Part shown: in pieces, positions 1 to 7,473 of the stretch | Layout: the number at the start of each line of letters is the position of its first letter | Numbering within the stretch: position 1 is the stretch's first letter | Notes under the pieces: model-generated | The model's input: the letters and a program-made list of their open reading frames with translations, nothing else | What the model was told of the DNA's origin: nothing | Database searches by the model: none | Made by a program: the position numbers and the translations under genes | Assembly: GCA_017417025.1 (NCBI GenBank) | Contig: JAFPZY010000042.1 | Coordinates: 29,925 to 93,924, forward strand | Origin: Paludibacteraceae bacterium | Lineage (GTDB): Bacteria > Bacteroidota > Bacteroidia > Bacteroidales > Paludibacteraceae | Direction of reading: 5' to 3' | DNA length: 64,000 bases

Positions 1-518
1 ATGACGCTGCCGCACGAGCCTCCCAGGGTCAGCATCTTCAGCACAGCCTCCTGTGTGCGGTCGTTGCCGTCTTTGGCGCGGCCTTCGCGCTGTGCGAGCC
101 AGATGCTTTTGCCGCGGCTGCGCAGGTGGTGCATGTAGTCGGACAGGTGCTGCGAGTGCTGCAGTAGTTCTCTCGGCGAGCCGTCGCGCACCACGGTGAA
201 GCAGCGGTTGAGGCGGAAGAAGACGCGGAGCCACCAGCGCCCGTACAGGTTGTTGCCTATGCCCATGTACGGGCGTATGTTGAGCCTGTAGCGGAGCAGC
301 ATGCTCAGCCAGGCCGCGTCCATCACTATGTCGCGGTGGTTGCTCAGGAAGAGCGCCCCGTGCTTCAGGTCGTCCTTGCTGCACTGCATGTCGAGCCTTA
401 CGCCGTCGGATGTGCGCAGCGACAGACAGTAGAGCGATGGCATAACAAGCAGGAAATCAGCCACCTGCAGCAGTCCGCCTGCCCTGTATGCGCGTATGTC
501 TTTATATTGGTCTGCCAT
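1..518 (-). CDS. Acyltransferase, PlsC-like superfamily (partial, cut by left window edge)
   Basis: Only the N-terminal 172 codons are visible; the gene runs off the left edge. Two blocks identify the glycerolipid acyltransferase superfamily: NHRDIVMD (residues 60-67), with the His and Asp of the HX4D catalytic motif, and EGRAKDG (145-151), the usual glycerol-phosphate-binding block. Members move an acyl chain from acyl-ACP or acyl-CoA to a lysophospholipid or related acceptor at the inner membrane; the acceptor cannot be read from this part. The ATG at 518 lies 25 nt after the yigZ-family stop, so the two genes are probably co-transcribed. The family call is firm; the substrate is unknown. 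Confidence 0.8.
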   Translation of the reverse strand, partial: MADQYKDIRAYRAGGLLQVADFLLVMPSLYCLSLRTSDGVRLDMQCSKDDLKHGALFLSNHRDIVMDAAWLSMLLRYRLNIRPYMGIGNNLYGRWWLRVFFRLNRCFTVVRDGSPRELLQHSQHLSDYMHHLRSRGKSIWLAQREGRAKDGNDRTQEAVLKMLTLGGSCGSV

Positions 519-543
519 GTTGAAGCATCGTTTTGTCGGTTGT

Positions 544-894
544 TCAGTTGTTCAGTGCGCCTTTGGCAGCTTCGCGGTAGGCCACCATCAGCCCGCCCGT
601 GCCGAGCAGCGTTCCGCCGAAGTAGCGGACCACCACCACCAGCACTTTGTCGCGCTTCTGTGCATCTATGGCGCGCAGTATCGGCAGACCGGCCGTCCCG
701 TGCGGCTCACCGTCGTCTTTGGTGCGCCATAGGTCGCTGCCGAGGCGGTAGGCGTAGCACACGTGCCTTGCGTCGTGGTACTTCTTTTTGTACCACGCTA
801 TGCGGGCTTTGGCCTCGTCCTCCGTCTCTATCGTCTCGGCGAATCCGAGGAACTTGGAGCCGCGATCCTTGTATATGCTCTTGCCGGTCTCCAT
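544..894 (-). CDS. YigZ/IMPACT family protein, short form
   Basis: The 116-residue protein matches the N-terminal UPF0029/IMPACT domain: a KSKF-like start (DRGSKFLGFA, about 11-20), then DDGEPHGTAGLPIL and VVVRYFGGTLLGTGGL, the family's most conserved blocks. Bacterial YigZ proteins are normally about 200 residues with a ferredoxin-like C-terminal domain (DUF1949), which is missing here; the frame closes cleanly with a stop. IMPACT relatives are linked to translation control, but the bacterial function is unsettled. It starts a minus-strand unit with the acyltransferase, from a promoter at 905-936. Confidence 0.85.
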   Translation of the reverse strand: METGKSIYKDRGSKFLGFAETIETEDEAKARIAWYKKKYHDARHVCYAYRLGSDLWRTKDDGEPHGTAGLPILRAIDAQKRDKVLVVVVRYFGGTLLGTGGLMVAYREAAKGALNN

Positions 895-904
895 AAAACG
901 CCTG

Positions 905-936
905 CAAAGTTACGTTTTTTTTTGCATACGTCCAAA
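905..936 (-). promoter_or_regulatory. Promoter of the yigZ-family gene
   Basis: On the minus strand a TTTG -33 element (933-936) and a TAACTTTG -7 element (905-912) are exactly 20 nt apart, the Bacteroidota primary-sigma layout. The predicted transcript has a leader of only a few nucleotides. The -33 element lies in the first copy of the 25-bp repeat at 933-957. Confidence 0.75.
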
Positions 937-999
937 TTTATTTGTCCCTTTGAGGATAATTTTGCATCTTTTTGCAAATTTATTTGTCCGTTTGAGGAT
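933..999. repeat. Two 25-bp direct repeats between divergent promoters
   Basis: Copies at 933-957 and 975-999 differ at one base (c or g) and start 42 bp apart. Each holds CAAATTTATTTG, which reads as a -33 element on both strands. Copy 1 supplies the -33 box of the leftward promoter and copy 2 that of the rightward one, so a protein bound to both could control both genes. Confidence 0.85.
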
Positions 1000-1014
1000 T
1001 TAATAGTATCTTTG
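983..1014 (+). promoter_or_regulatory. Promoter of the 5'-nucleotidase-family lipoprotein gene
   Basis: TTTG (983-986) and TATCTTTG (1007-1014) are separated by 20 nt. Transcription would start near 1020, which argues against the upstream TTG at 1023 as start codon and favours ATG at 1041 or 1047. Confidence 0.75.
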
Positions 1015-1046
1015 CACGGAATTTGTCACCACAAAAACCTATGCTT

Positions 1047-2633
1047 ATGAAACGTTACAGCCTGCTTCTGCTTGTTTTTTCCGTCCTCTTTTCCGGCTGC
1101 CGGAGAGAGCAGAAAGAGATTGTCATTCTCTTCGACAACGATGTGCACTGCGCAATGGATTTCTATCCGAAGATGGCGGAACAGCGCAAACAAGCCCTGC
1201 TTCGCACCCCCAATGTCGCCGTGGTGAGCGCGGGCGACTTCGTCCAGGGCGATGCCGTAGGCAGCCTGTCGAACGGCGAATATGTGGTGGAGGTGATGAA
1301 CGCCGTGCCATACGACTACGTCACCATAGGCAACCACGAGTTTGACTACGGCATGAAGCAGCAGCGGAAACTCGCGGACAGACTCAAGGCTCAGACTCTG
1401 TGCTGCAACTTCAACCGCGCGGACGGCACTTCCCTCTATCCCGCCTTCGCCATAAGGCGCTACGGCAGACTGCGCATTGCTTTCATCGGAGCGGCTACCC
1501 CCACTTCATACACATCCTCCACACCCTCGTTCTTCTGCGACGAGACAGGCAGGCTCGTCTATGACTTCCACGCCGCGGACACCTTCGCCCGCATACAGCA
1601 GGCGGCGGACGAGGCAAGGCGCGAGGGGGCGGACATCGTCATCGTGCTCAGCCACCTCGGCGACGACACACAGCTGGCACGCAGCGGCGACATGATTCGC
1701 GCCACAACCGGCATCGACGCGGTGCTCGACGGACATGCGCACCATTTTCTTGACATGCGTATCCCCAATGCCGACGGCGACACGGTGATGCTCCTTTCCA
1801 CGGGCGCGCGCGGGGCATATATAGGTCGCCTCACTGTCATGCCCGACTGCCGGCTGCTGCCCGAATTCCTCCTTTGCGACACGCTCGCGGCGGACTCCGC
1901 TGTGGCTGACAAGGTGGAGCAGGTGCGCCGGAACGTCAGGAGGCAGACCGAAGCGGTGGTCGGATATGCAGAGGTCACACTCACCGACAAGGACTGCAAC
2001 GGCAACCGACTCGTCAGACGCGGAGAGACCAACCTCAGCCGCTTTGTGGCGGACGCTATGCGCTATGCCACAGGAGCGCAGATAGGTGCCATACACGGCG
2101 GCAGTCTCCGTGCTGCCGTGCCGGAAGGCGGCATCACTATGGGGAACATCATCGCCCTGCTGCCGTTCAACAACCACGGGGCTGTGGTCAGCATGACGGG
2201 GCAGCAGCTGCTTGACGCGGCGGAGGTGGCGGTGGCGCGATGGCCCGAGGAGAACGGCGACTTCCACATCTTCAGCGGACTCAGATATACCATCGACGCG
2301 TCTGTGCCGTCGTCTGTGCGCTTTGGCGACGACAACTTCTTCTGCGGCATCGGAGACACCAGGAGGATTGTGCTCATGGAGGTGCAGAGCAGCGACGGGG
2401 CAGGGTGGCAACCCATTGACCCGCAGGCTGTTTACACTGTAGGCGGACTCGACTACACGCTGGTCAATCGTGGAGCGTCGGGTATGTTCCGCTATGCCGA
2501 GCCGCTCTATTGTCCGGACATGAAGGACACGGAGATGCTTGTCACCTACCTTCGTCACTTGGGCGACACTGTCCGCCGCGCCGACTATCCGCTCCACTTC
2601 ACTGACCCTCGGTTCATGGTGCAGGGCGAATGA
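1047..2633 (+). CDS. 5'-nucleotidase/UshA-like metallophosphatase, lipoprotein
   Basis: The 528-residue protein begins with a lipoprotein signal (MKRYSLLLLVFSVLFSGC; lipobox Cys18), so it should be anchored in the envelope. The N-terminal calcineurin-like phosphoesterase domain shows all metal-binding blocks in order: FDNDVH, GDFVQG, GNHEFDYG, SHLGDD and DGHAHH. The second half matches the 5'-nucleotidase C-terminal substrate domain (GETNLSRFVADAMRY, then the GALxxxLPFNN-like stretch MGNIIALLPFNN). Such enzymes release phosphate from nucleotides or related esters outside the cytoplasm. Start 1047 gives a canonical signal; 1041 would add two residues. The next gene follows after 35 nt. Confidence 0.9.
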   Translation: MKRYSLLLLVFSVLFSGCRREQKEIVILFDNDVHCAMDFYPKMAEQRKQALLRTPNVAVVSAGDFVQGDAVGSLSNGEYVVEVMNAVPYDYVTIGNHEFDYGMKQQRKLADRLKAQTLCCNFNRADGTSLYPAFAIRRYGRLRIAFIGAATPTSYTSSTPSFFCDETGRLVYDFHAADTFARIQQAADEARREGADIVIVLSHLGDDTQLARSGDMIRATTGIDAVLDGHAHHFLDMRIPNADGDTVMLLSTGARGAYIGRLTVMPDCRLLPEFLLCDTLAADSAVADKVEQVRRNVRRQTEAVVGYAEVTLTDKDCNGNRLVRRGETNLSRFVADAMRYATGAQIGAIHGGSLRAAVPEGGITMGNIIALLPFNNHGAVVSMTGQQLLDAAEVAVARWPEENGDFHIFSGLRYTIDASVPSSVRFGDDNFFCGIGDTRRIVLMEVQSSDGAGWQPIDPQAVYTVGGLDYTLVNRGASGMFRYAEPLYCPDMKDTEMLVTYLRHLGDTVRRADYPLHFTDPRFMVQGE

Positions 2634-2668
2634 AAACGAACAACAAACAACAATTAAAATAAACCGTT

Positions 2669-4747
2669 ATGAAAAAATCAATCTTCATTCTGGCTCTGGC
2701 ATGCCTGTGGACGGCGGGAGCCAACGCTTTCGATTTTTATGTGAAAAGTACGGAAATTACCGAATCAAATGCCGACCTCTTTGGCGACGGCAAGGTCGCT
2801 GTCACGTTCAGACCCTCGGCGAAAGAAATAATCCTCAGTCTCAATGGGGCTGTTATTCAGGATAATTTACCGCAAGCGGCTGTCGTTGTTTTTGGGGGAG
2901 ACAACGAATACAACACACTCCGCATTGATGTGGCTGGCGTTTGTTCGATTGTCAATAAGACGGAGGATGCCGCTACTGCTTTGGTTGCAGGAACAGGCAG
3001 GGTTATTGTGCAGCAGTCGCAGCCTGACAGTAAAATTTCCTTTATCGGAGCCTGTTATCTGAACAATGCCGAAGTCGTTTTCGGCTCTGAAAGAACCGAC
3101 CTCGGACTGCTTGATGTATATGTCAAAACCGAGTATAATATGCCTGCTATGCTGGCTGATGGTATCAACAGCAGCAGCGTCTTGCTCAGACAGGCAAAAA
3201 TCGTTCTGGAGGCAAATGACAAACTGATTGTAGGCACTTTTGACAGGGTCTTCCCCGGAGCGGCGTTCACACCTGATGTCACTTTCAAATCCGGCGCACT
3301 CTGTCAGGGCGAAACAGAGTTCACAGGCAAAACGCTCACCATCGAGCCTCCCTTCCCACTGACAATAGGAGGAGTATATATCAACAAAAACAACTGCACC
3401 GCTTTCAATCCCGGCAGCACTATCCTCAAAAACGGCTCGGTCAGCTACGACCCCGAGAAAAACATCCTCACACTTGAAGGAGTGACAATCAACGGCGGCA
3501 TAAAAGCCGAAACGGACAACCTCACCATCAGCCTCAAAGGAGACAACTTCATTACGGCGGACGGCACTTCCGGCGATGTGATTTGCGTCAATGGCTCCAA
3601 CCTCATCATTACAGGCGAAGCCGACGCCACACTCACGCTTAAAGGCAACGGAACGGTGGGAGAAGGCATACGGGCTGAAGGGAACATCACCGTCAACGGC
3701 TTCGCCAAACTCGAAATCAACTCCGTCGGCACTGGCATTGACGGAGGCATGGACGGCAACGCCTCACTCACCGTCGGATACACCAACATCGACATTCAGT
3801 CCGACTACAAGGCTCTGGACGGCTTCTGGCAGGTCTTCATGCCTGAACGCATGCTCCTCACTCCCGCAGAAGCCGAGTTCAGCGAGGTGGAACACAGCTA
3901 CGTCATCATGGACGAGATGTTCATCGGAACACCCGTCACCAACCTCCAAATGAGCTTCGCAAGCTACAACATCAACTTCTGCGACGTGGAGATAACCGGA
4001 CAGAACTGCGACAACATCATCGTTCCCGGAACAACCGGCAAGGCTGCCTACGACAACAAAACAAGAACACTCACTCTCAACAACTTCGACGGCTCGGCAC
4101 TCACCGACAACCCCTATGCCATCGAGGTGCCCGACAAATTTGAACTCACTATCGCACTCGCCGGCACCAGCACACTCGTCTCCAACGACCGCGTCATTGA
4201 CATCATTGGCACCAAACTCGTCATCAGCGGCAACGGCACACTCAACATCAACAGCACTAACGACGGAATAACCTTCCACAACAAGAACGCAAGGCTCGAA
4301 GTGAAAAAAGGTGCCAGACTGAACATCAATGCCGACAGCTACGGCATACACTGCGACCCCGCTGAAAGGGAAATCAACTGCATGGAAGGTCTGGATGACT
4401 ATGCGCCGGTTGTAGCTGTCGATAACGCACAGATAACCATTGCACCCACATCGATGGCTGCCGTCAGCGACATACTGGACCTCGAACTCGGCACGGACAT
4501 GCAGATTATGGAGCCGGCAGGGGCGTCGTTCCAGTTCAACTGCACTAACATGGTCTTCGGCATCACCACCGACGGCTATGCCGCCACCACGCAGAAAGTG
4601 ACCATCGCCCCCAAGAACGGCATCATCAGCGGCATGGAGAACATTGCTGCACCGGCATCGCAGGCTGTGAAGACCGTTGAGAACGGCCGTGTCGTCATCC
4701 TTCGCGACGGCGTCCGCTACACCCTTCTCGGCACGGAAATAGAGTAA
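2669..4747 (+). CDS. Secreted beta-solenoid-like repeat protein with C-terminal tail motif
   Basis: The 692-residue product has a classical signal peptide (MKKSIFILALACLWTAGANA). The body is made of Thr/Asn/Gly-rich beta-strand repeats (for example NGSVSYDPEKNILTLEGVTI and TGKAAYDNKTRTLTLNNF), arranged twice as a 'schema line, LTL strand, LTISLKG strand, LIITG strand' block; this suggests a beta-helix or stacked-sheet surface protein. No catalytic motif is visible. It ends in VVILRDGVRYTLLGTEIE, a tail also seen in the secreted protein at 39728-42373. The function is unknown; adhesion or glycan binding would fit. A strong hairpin terminator follows at 4801. Confidence 0.75.
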   Translation: MKKSIFILALACLWTAGANAFDFYVKSTEITESNADLFGDGKVAVTFRPSAKEIILSLNGAVIQDNLPQAAVVVFGGDNEYNTLRIDVAGVCSIVNKTEDAATALVAGTGRVIVQQSQPDSKISFIGACYLNNAEVVFGSERTDLGLLDVYVKTEYNMPAMLADGINSSSVLLRQAKIVLEANDKLIVGTFDRVFPGAAFTPDVTFKSGALCQGETEFTGKTLTIEPPFPLTIGGVYINKNNCTAFNPGSTILKNGSVSYDPEKNILTLEGVTINGGIKAETDNLTISLKGDNFITADGTSGDVICVNGSNLIITGEADATLTLKGNGTVGEGIRAEGNITVNGFAKLEINSVGTGIDGGMDGNASLTVGYTNIDIQSDYKALDGFWQVFMPERMLLTPAEAEFSEVEHSYVIMDEMFIGTPVTNLQMSFASYNINFCDVEITGQNCDNIIVPGTTGKAAYDNKTRTLTLNNFDGSALTDNPYAIEVPDKFELTIALAGTSTLVSNDRVIDIIGTKLVISGNGTLNINSTNDGITFHNKNARLEVKKGARLNINADSYGIHCDPAEREINCMEGLDDYAPVVAVDNAQITIAPTSMAAVSDILDLELGTDMQIMEPAGASFQFNCTNMVFGITTDGYAATTQKVTIAPKNGIISGMENIAAPASQAVKTVENGRVVILRDGVRYTLLGTEIE

Positions 4748-4800
4748 CAAGTCCCCTCCAAATAGACCAACGAATCCCCTTCCTCCCGTCTTCGGGAACA

Positions 4801-4838
4801 AAACATATCAGGAGCCATCGCTCCTGATATGTTTTTTC
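4801..4838. terminator. Bidirectional intrinsic terminator
   Basis: A perfect 15-bp stem (4801-4815 with 4820-4834) and a 4-nt loop are followed by a T run on the plus strand; the opposite strand also shows TTTTG after the stem. It sits between two convergent genes and can stop transcription from both sides. Confidence 0.85.
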
Positions 4839-4855
4839 CGGCTCCCGCCCTTTCT

Positions 4856-4921
4856 ATATCTCGATATTTCGATATCTCGGTCTCTCGACTTTCGACTCGA
4901 AAACGGCTTTCGACTCAAAAA
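4856..4921. repeat. Degenerate TTTCGAC/TCGATAT microrepeats
   Basis: Loose 7-bp tandem repeats (tctcgatatt, tcgatatctcgg, ctctcgactttcgactcg, ctttcgactc) fill the gap up to the stop of the convergent lipoprotein gene. They are the reverse complement of the GTCGAAA repeats at 28287-28345 and belong to the intergenic microrepeat class of this window. Confidence 0.6.
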
Positions 4922-5287
4922 CTACTTTATCTCGCACTCGTTGTTGTCGAGCACGTGTATTGTCCGCTTGCCGGTCAGGTGCAGCAGGTCGGGGGTCTGT
5001 TCGCCGCCGTCGGCATTGCAGTTGTTCAGCACGATGTTCACATCGGTCACCTCCTTGGGGAAGGTGAAGGTGTAGCGGCCGTTCTTGTCGGCGGTTAGCG
5101 CGCGGCCGGGCCAGTTGCCGAGCGGCTGGATGCCGTCGTCAAACCAGGCGTAGAGGTTCACCCTCTCCCAGTGGTCGGCGGTGATGGTCAGCGAAACGGT
5201 GCCGGTGTCGTCGTTCCCCGTGCAGGACGGGAGCAGGGTCAGCGACGCAAACAGAAGCGTCAGAAGAAAGAGTGAAAAGTGTTTCAT
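4922..5287 (-). CDS. Lipoprotein with starch-binding module (CBM26-like)
   Basis: The 121-residue protein has a lipobox (SLTLLPSC; Cys22 or so) and then one small beta domain. The pattern VNLYAWFDDGIQPLGNWPG, followed by YTFTFP and VNIVLNNC, matches starch-binding module 26-type domains, in which the WPG region binds alpha-glucan. There is no enzyme domain, so it probably serves as a surface glycan binder or partner of an enzyme encoded elsewhere. It is monocistronic, with a promoter at 5442-5473 and an unusually long (about 145 nt) and structured leader. Confidence 0.75.
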   Translation of the reverse strand: MKHFSLFLLTLLFASLTLLPSCTGNDDTGTVSLTITADHWERVNLYAWFDDGIQPLGNWPGRALTADKNGRYTFTFPKEVTDVNIVLNNCNADGGEQTPDLLHLTGKRTIHVLDNNECEIK

Positions 5288-5321
5288 AAATGTGGTGTTT
5301 TTTTGATGATTAGTAAATCCC

Positions 5322-5420
5322 GAAAGACCGCTCCTCTAAAAGACATCTGCCCGCTCTATAACTCGCTGCACAAGGCATATCAGCCTTCCGGTTTTCCGCT
5401 TTTGAGCGGAGCGGTCTTTC
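5322..5420 (-). ncRNA. Structured 5' leader of the starch-binding lipoprotein (candidate cis-regulatory RNA)
   Basis: Between the promoter and the start codon, gaaagaccgctcc (5322-5334) is the exact reverse complement of 5408-5420, and pairing extends a few bases further. The 73-nt interior holds a smaller hairpin (AAGGC-TGATAT-GCCTT on the minus strand) and a CGCTC/GAGCG pair. A closed multi-branch leader of this kind resembles a riboswitch or thermometer. No known family is recognised, and no T run follows, so it is not a simple terminator. Confidence 0.5.
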
Positions 5421-5441
5421 TTCTTTTTGTCATTTCTGCTG

Positions 5442-5473
5442 CAAATTTACGACTTTTATTTTATTCCTGCAAA
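5442..5473 (-). promoter_or_regulatory. Promoter of the starch-binding lipoprotein gene
   Basis: On the minus strand, TTTG (5470-5473) and TAAATTTG (5442-5449) are 20 nt apart. The start codon lies about 150 nt downstream, which creates the long structured leader. The rest of 5474-5629 holds no recognisable gene. Confidence 0.7.
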
Positions 5474-5629
5474 CTTTTTGCGAAAAAAGTGCGCAAAATG
5501 TATAAAAACACCAGACTGACCTCTCTTAATGTCATTCGCCGCTATCCGGTGCGAATGATGTGGTTGAGTCACCACAGCGGCCACCGCAGGCACTCTCTGC
5601 CTGCGATAGCCGCAACTGTCAATTGTCAA

Positions 5630-5764
5630 TTATCCATTGTCAATTTTCTTGTCTTTTCGCTTGCTGTCGAGCCATTGGCGCAGGTGTTTGCTGCCTATGG
5701 CGTAGAGCAGGCGCAGCACGAGGCATACGATGCCTGTCAGTGAGCGTTTCTGTTCGGTGTTCAT
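5630..5764 (-). CDS. Small basic membrane-like protein, 44 aa
   Basis: The frame reads MNTEQKRSLTGIVCLVLRLL..., one hydrophobic helix (about residues 9-22) followed by a basic tail (KRKDKK). The last codons (IDNG plus stop TAA) come from the TTGACAAT-type intergenic repeat. It lies 17 nt after the DUF5675 gene on the same strand. A tiny membrane peptide beside an amidase-like gene is common in Bacteroidota accessory modules. The small size and repeat-borne end make this tentative. Confidence 0.5.
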   Translation of the reverse strand: MNTEQKRSLTGIVCLVLRLLYAIGSKHLRQWLDSKRKDKKIDNG

Positions 5765-5781
5765 AGAGCTAATGTCAATTA

Positions 5782-6150
5782 TCAATTGTCAATTATATTA
5801 TAGGTATCGCGCGCGCGTACCTCTATATAATTCTCTTCGCCGCTTTTCTCTGCGTCGAGGAGCAGGCGTGTCACTTTCTCCTCTTGGTCTGGCGGCACCA
5901 GTATGCAGCCTTCGGAGTGTTTCGGGCGTGTGCCGCGGTGGATGCGTATGCCGCTGCGGCCGGGCACGAAATAGAGCAGTGGGAGCACGCGGTGGAAGTG
6001 GGGGGAGTGATTGACGCGGATGCGGTATATACCTTCCGGAATAGCTTTGCCGGTCCGCTCAAGGGTGGTGCACACCGGCTGCCCGTCGGCAGTCAGCGTG
6101 CCCCTAATTGCCTCGCCTTTAGGCTGTTCGCGTATCAGGTACATCAGCAT
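5782..6150 (-). CDS. DUF5675 family protein
   Basis: The 122-residue protein carries the DUF5675 signature: TLTADGQPVCTTLERTGKAI near the start, then IPEGIYRIRVNHSPHF and IRIHRGTRPKHSEGCILV around residues 70-90. The HxG...SEGC arrangement resembles L,D-transpeptidase/YkuD-like folds, and the family is often found in phage-like modules with amidases; its reaction is not established. Start 6150 (ATG) or 6144 is preferred over a TTG at 6159 that overlaps the upstream stop. The C-terminus NIIDN and the stop codon are formed by a TTGACAATTGATAAT repeat. It is probably co-transcribed with 6156-6494. Confidence 0.75.
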   Translation of the reverse strand: MLMYLIREQPKGEAIRGTLTADGQPVCTTLERTGKAIPEGIYRIRVNHSPHFHRVLPLLYFVPGRSGIRIHRGTRPKHSEGCILVPPDQEEKVTRLLLDAEKSGEENYIEVRARDTYNIIDN

Positions 6151-6155
6151 GGTGC

Positions 6156-6494
6156 TCAATCCCAGATTACGGTTTGTGTGCTGTCGTCGTACTTGCTGTA
6201 GGCGCGGGCCACGAGGAAGCCGAGGATGGTGCTGTACTTCTTCTGGGCGCGGAACAGTGCCAGGTCGGCGGCGCTGTGCGTGCTGTCCTGCATGCGCAGA
6301 CGGGCGGCGTCGGTGCAGATGCGGAACTTGTTGCGGGCTGCCAGTTCGTCGCTTGTCACGGCGGTGGAGCGGAGACCCTGGTTGCTGGTGTACTTCGCAC
6401 CGGATGCTTTGCGGAAGCAGTAGATGGTGCGGTGTTTCTTCGCGATTTTGCCCGAGAGATGCTCTATCGGGTCAAGATAAAATACTTTTGCCAT
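6156..6494 (-). CDS. Uncharacterised 112-aa protein, paralogue of the one at 7474-7893
   Basis: I do not recognise a named family. The N-terminus (MAKVFYLDPIEHLSGKIAKK, then a YCFRKASG stretch) aligns with that of the 139-aa protein at 7474-7893 (MGKVKFISPIKQILGKLSKR, YYRRLTSG): both read M-[AG]-KV-x-F/Y-x2-PI-x4-GK-[IL]-x-K. The rest is helical and mixed-charge, without membrane segments. Both paralogues follow a G-free CA-rich leader. The stop codon is four to six bases from the DUF5675 start, so the two are an operon. A possible -7 box lies at 6613-6620. Confidence 0.7.
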   Translation of the reverse strand: MAKVFYLDPIEHLSGKIAKKHRTIYCFRKASGAKYTSNQGLRSTAVTSDELAARNKFRICTDAARLRMQDSTHSAADLALFRAQKKYSTILGFLVARAYSKYDDSTQTVIWD

Positions 6495-6496
6495 AA

Positions 6497-6549
6497 TTGT
6501 GTGTGTTTAGGTTGGTTTGTTTAGGTTTGTTTGTTTTGGTTGGTTTTGT
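6497..6549 (-). promoter_or_regulatory. CA-rich, G-poor leader upstream of the 112-aa gene
   Basis: On the minus strand this stretch has almost no G and repeats AACCAA/AAACAA up to the ATG. The same design precedes the paralogue at 7893. Just upstream are a 12-bp palindrome (ttcaggcctgaa, 6554-6565), TTGATAAT-type repeats (6570-6600) and a TATCTTTG box (6613-6620) with no clear -33 partner. Confidence 0.55.
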
Positions 6550-6714
6550 CTGCTTCAGGCCTGAAACAAATATCAATTATCAACTGTCAGCTGTCAATTG
6601 CTTTTGACGCTGCAAAGATACGGCGGACTGCCACCTGTACTGCGCGTTTCGGGGCCTGTTTGGAACTTTCATTGCCTATTTGGTGCGTTTTGGCACTCTT
6701 TTCCGCATTTTACG

Positions 6715-6746
6715 CTTGCACACTCCGCGAAAAAGCACTACCTTTG
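6715..6746 (+). promoter_or_regulatory. Promoter of the secreted 170-aa protein
   Basis: CTTG (6715-6718), one base off the consensus, and TACCTTTG (6739-6746) are 20 nt apart. The start codon is 33 nt downstream. Confidence 0.6.
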
Positions 6747-6779
6747 CAGCCGGAAACAATAATTTTGTTTTTTATTGAC

Positions 6780-7292
6780 ATGCACTCAAGTTCTTTTCTT
6801 TTTCCGCTGCTCATGCTTGCCATGCTGACGGCTCCCGTATCGGGGCAAAAGCCTCAGGCGGCGCAGGCACAAAAGCCTCAGATGACACAGGCGCAGCCGC
6901 AGGCTCTGTCGCCCGAAACACTTGCACTCTTCACAGGCGACTATGTCGGCAACATGCTCATTGGCAGCGACTTCACGCAGAAACAGGTGCGCGTCACCCT
7001 GTCTGCGAATGGCGATGTCACTCTGCACAAGGTCCGGTTCGCAAGAATGATGCCCGTCAAAGTGACAGCCGTCATCCCCAATCTGCCTATAACTGCAGCC
7101 ACCGGCAGCAGCGGGAGGCAGGTCCTCAAGGTCAGCTGCGACAGCGTCATTCCGCGGGTCGGAAATACAGAGTTCCCCTCGCGGATGGCGACGGAGGTGA
7201 GCGGCACTTCCGACGGCAGGACAATGGCCTTCAGCGCACTCTTCGGAGGCAAACCGCTCACCTTCACCGGAACGAGGACAATCATCAACTAA
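6780..7292 (+). CDS. Secreted protein, possibly calycin-like
   Basis: The 170-residue product has a signal peptide ending near PVSGQ and a short Gln/Ala-rich linker with three repeats (QKPQAAQ, QKPQMTQ, AQPQALS). The remaining domain (LFTGDYVGNMLIGSDFTQKQ onward) reads as alternating strands with a repeated xGxYxGxL...VTLSANGDVTL pattern; this resembles the calycin-like lipid-binding domains common in Bacteroides, but the match is by eye only. It is the only plus-strand gene within an otherwise minus-strand module. Its stop overlaps the stop of the DUF4248 gene by 8 nt. Confidence 0.7.
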   Translation: MHSSSFLFPLLMLAMLTAPVSGQKPQAAQAQKPQMTQAQPQALSPETLALFTGDYVGNMLIGSDFTQKQVRVTLSANGDVTLHKVRFARMMPVKVTAVIPNLPITAATGSSGRQVLKVSCDSVIPRVGNTEFPSRMATEVSGTSDGRTMAFSALFGGKPLTFTGTRTIIN

Positions 7293-7470
7293 CACTGATG
7301 TCGTACTTGTCGCACAGGTAGCGCACGGCCGCCGGAGTAAGCAGCTTGGTGCGCCCGCCGACCCCCATGCGCGCCAGCACTTCGCGGTCGCTCTTGAGCC
7401 AGCGGCGGAGAGTCTGGCGCGACACTCCCGCCGCCGCTGCAAGCTCGTACTTGAACATTGAGCGTTTCAT
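7285..7470 (-). CDS. DUF4248 family putative DNA-binding protein
   Basis: The 61-residue protein MKRSMFKYELAAAAGVSRQT... is a single MerR-like helix-turn-helix (AAAGVSRQTLRRWL, residues 12-25), followed by LLTPAAVRYLCDKYDI. This matches the DUF4248 family that recurs in Bacteroidota modules with amidases, RepA-like ATPases and XRE regulators. It starts 3 nt after the stop of the 139-aa gene, so the two are co-transcribed. A role in recognising module DNA is plausible but unproven. Confidence 0.8.
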   Translation of the reverse strand: MKRSMFKYELAAAAGVSRQTLRRWLKSDREVLARMGVGGRTKLLTPAAVRYLCDKYDISVS

Positions 7471-7473
7471 AAC

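Noticed and set aside
1023-1046. TTG start for the 5'-nucleotidase gene
   Set aside because: It lies within about 9 nt of the -7 box, where transcription would only just begin, and would spoil the lipoprotein signal.
1506-2597. 363-codon minus-strand frame opposite the 5'-nucleotidase gene
   Set aside because: It is antisense to a protein with intact metal-binding motifs and a signal peptide, and has no family features.
3764-4801. 345-codon minus-strand frame opposite the secreted repeat protein
   Set aside because: Valine- and cysteine-rich antisense translation; it also starts inside the terminator hairpin.
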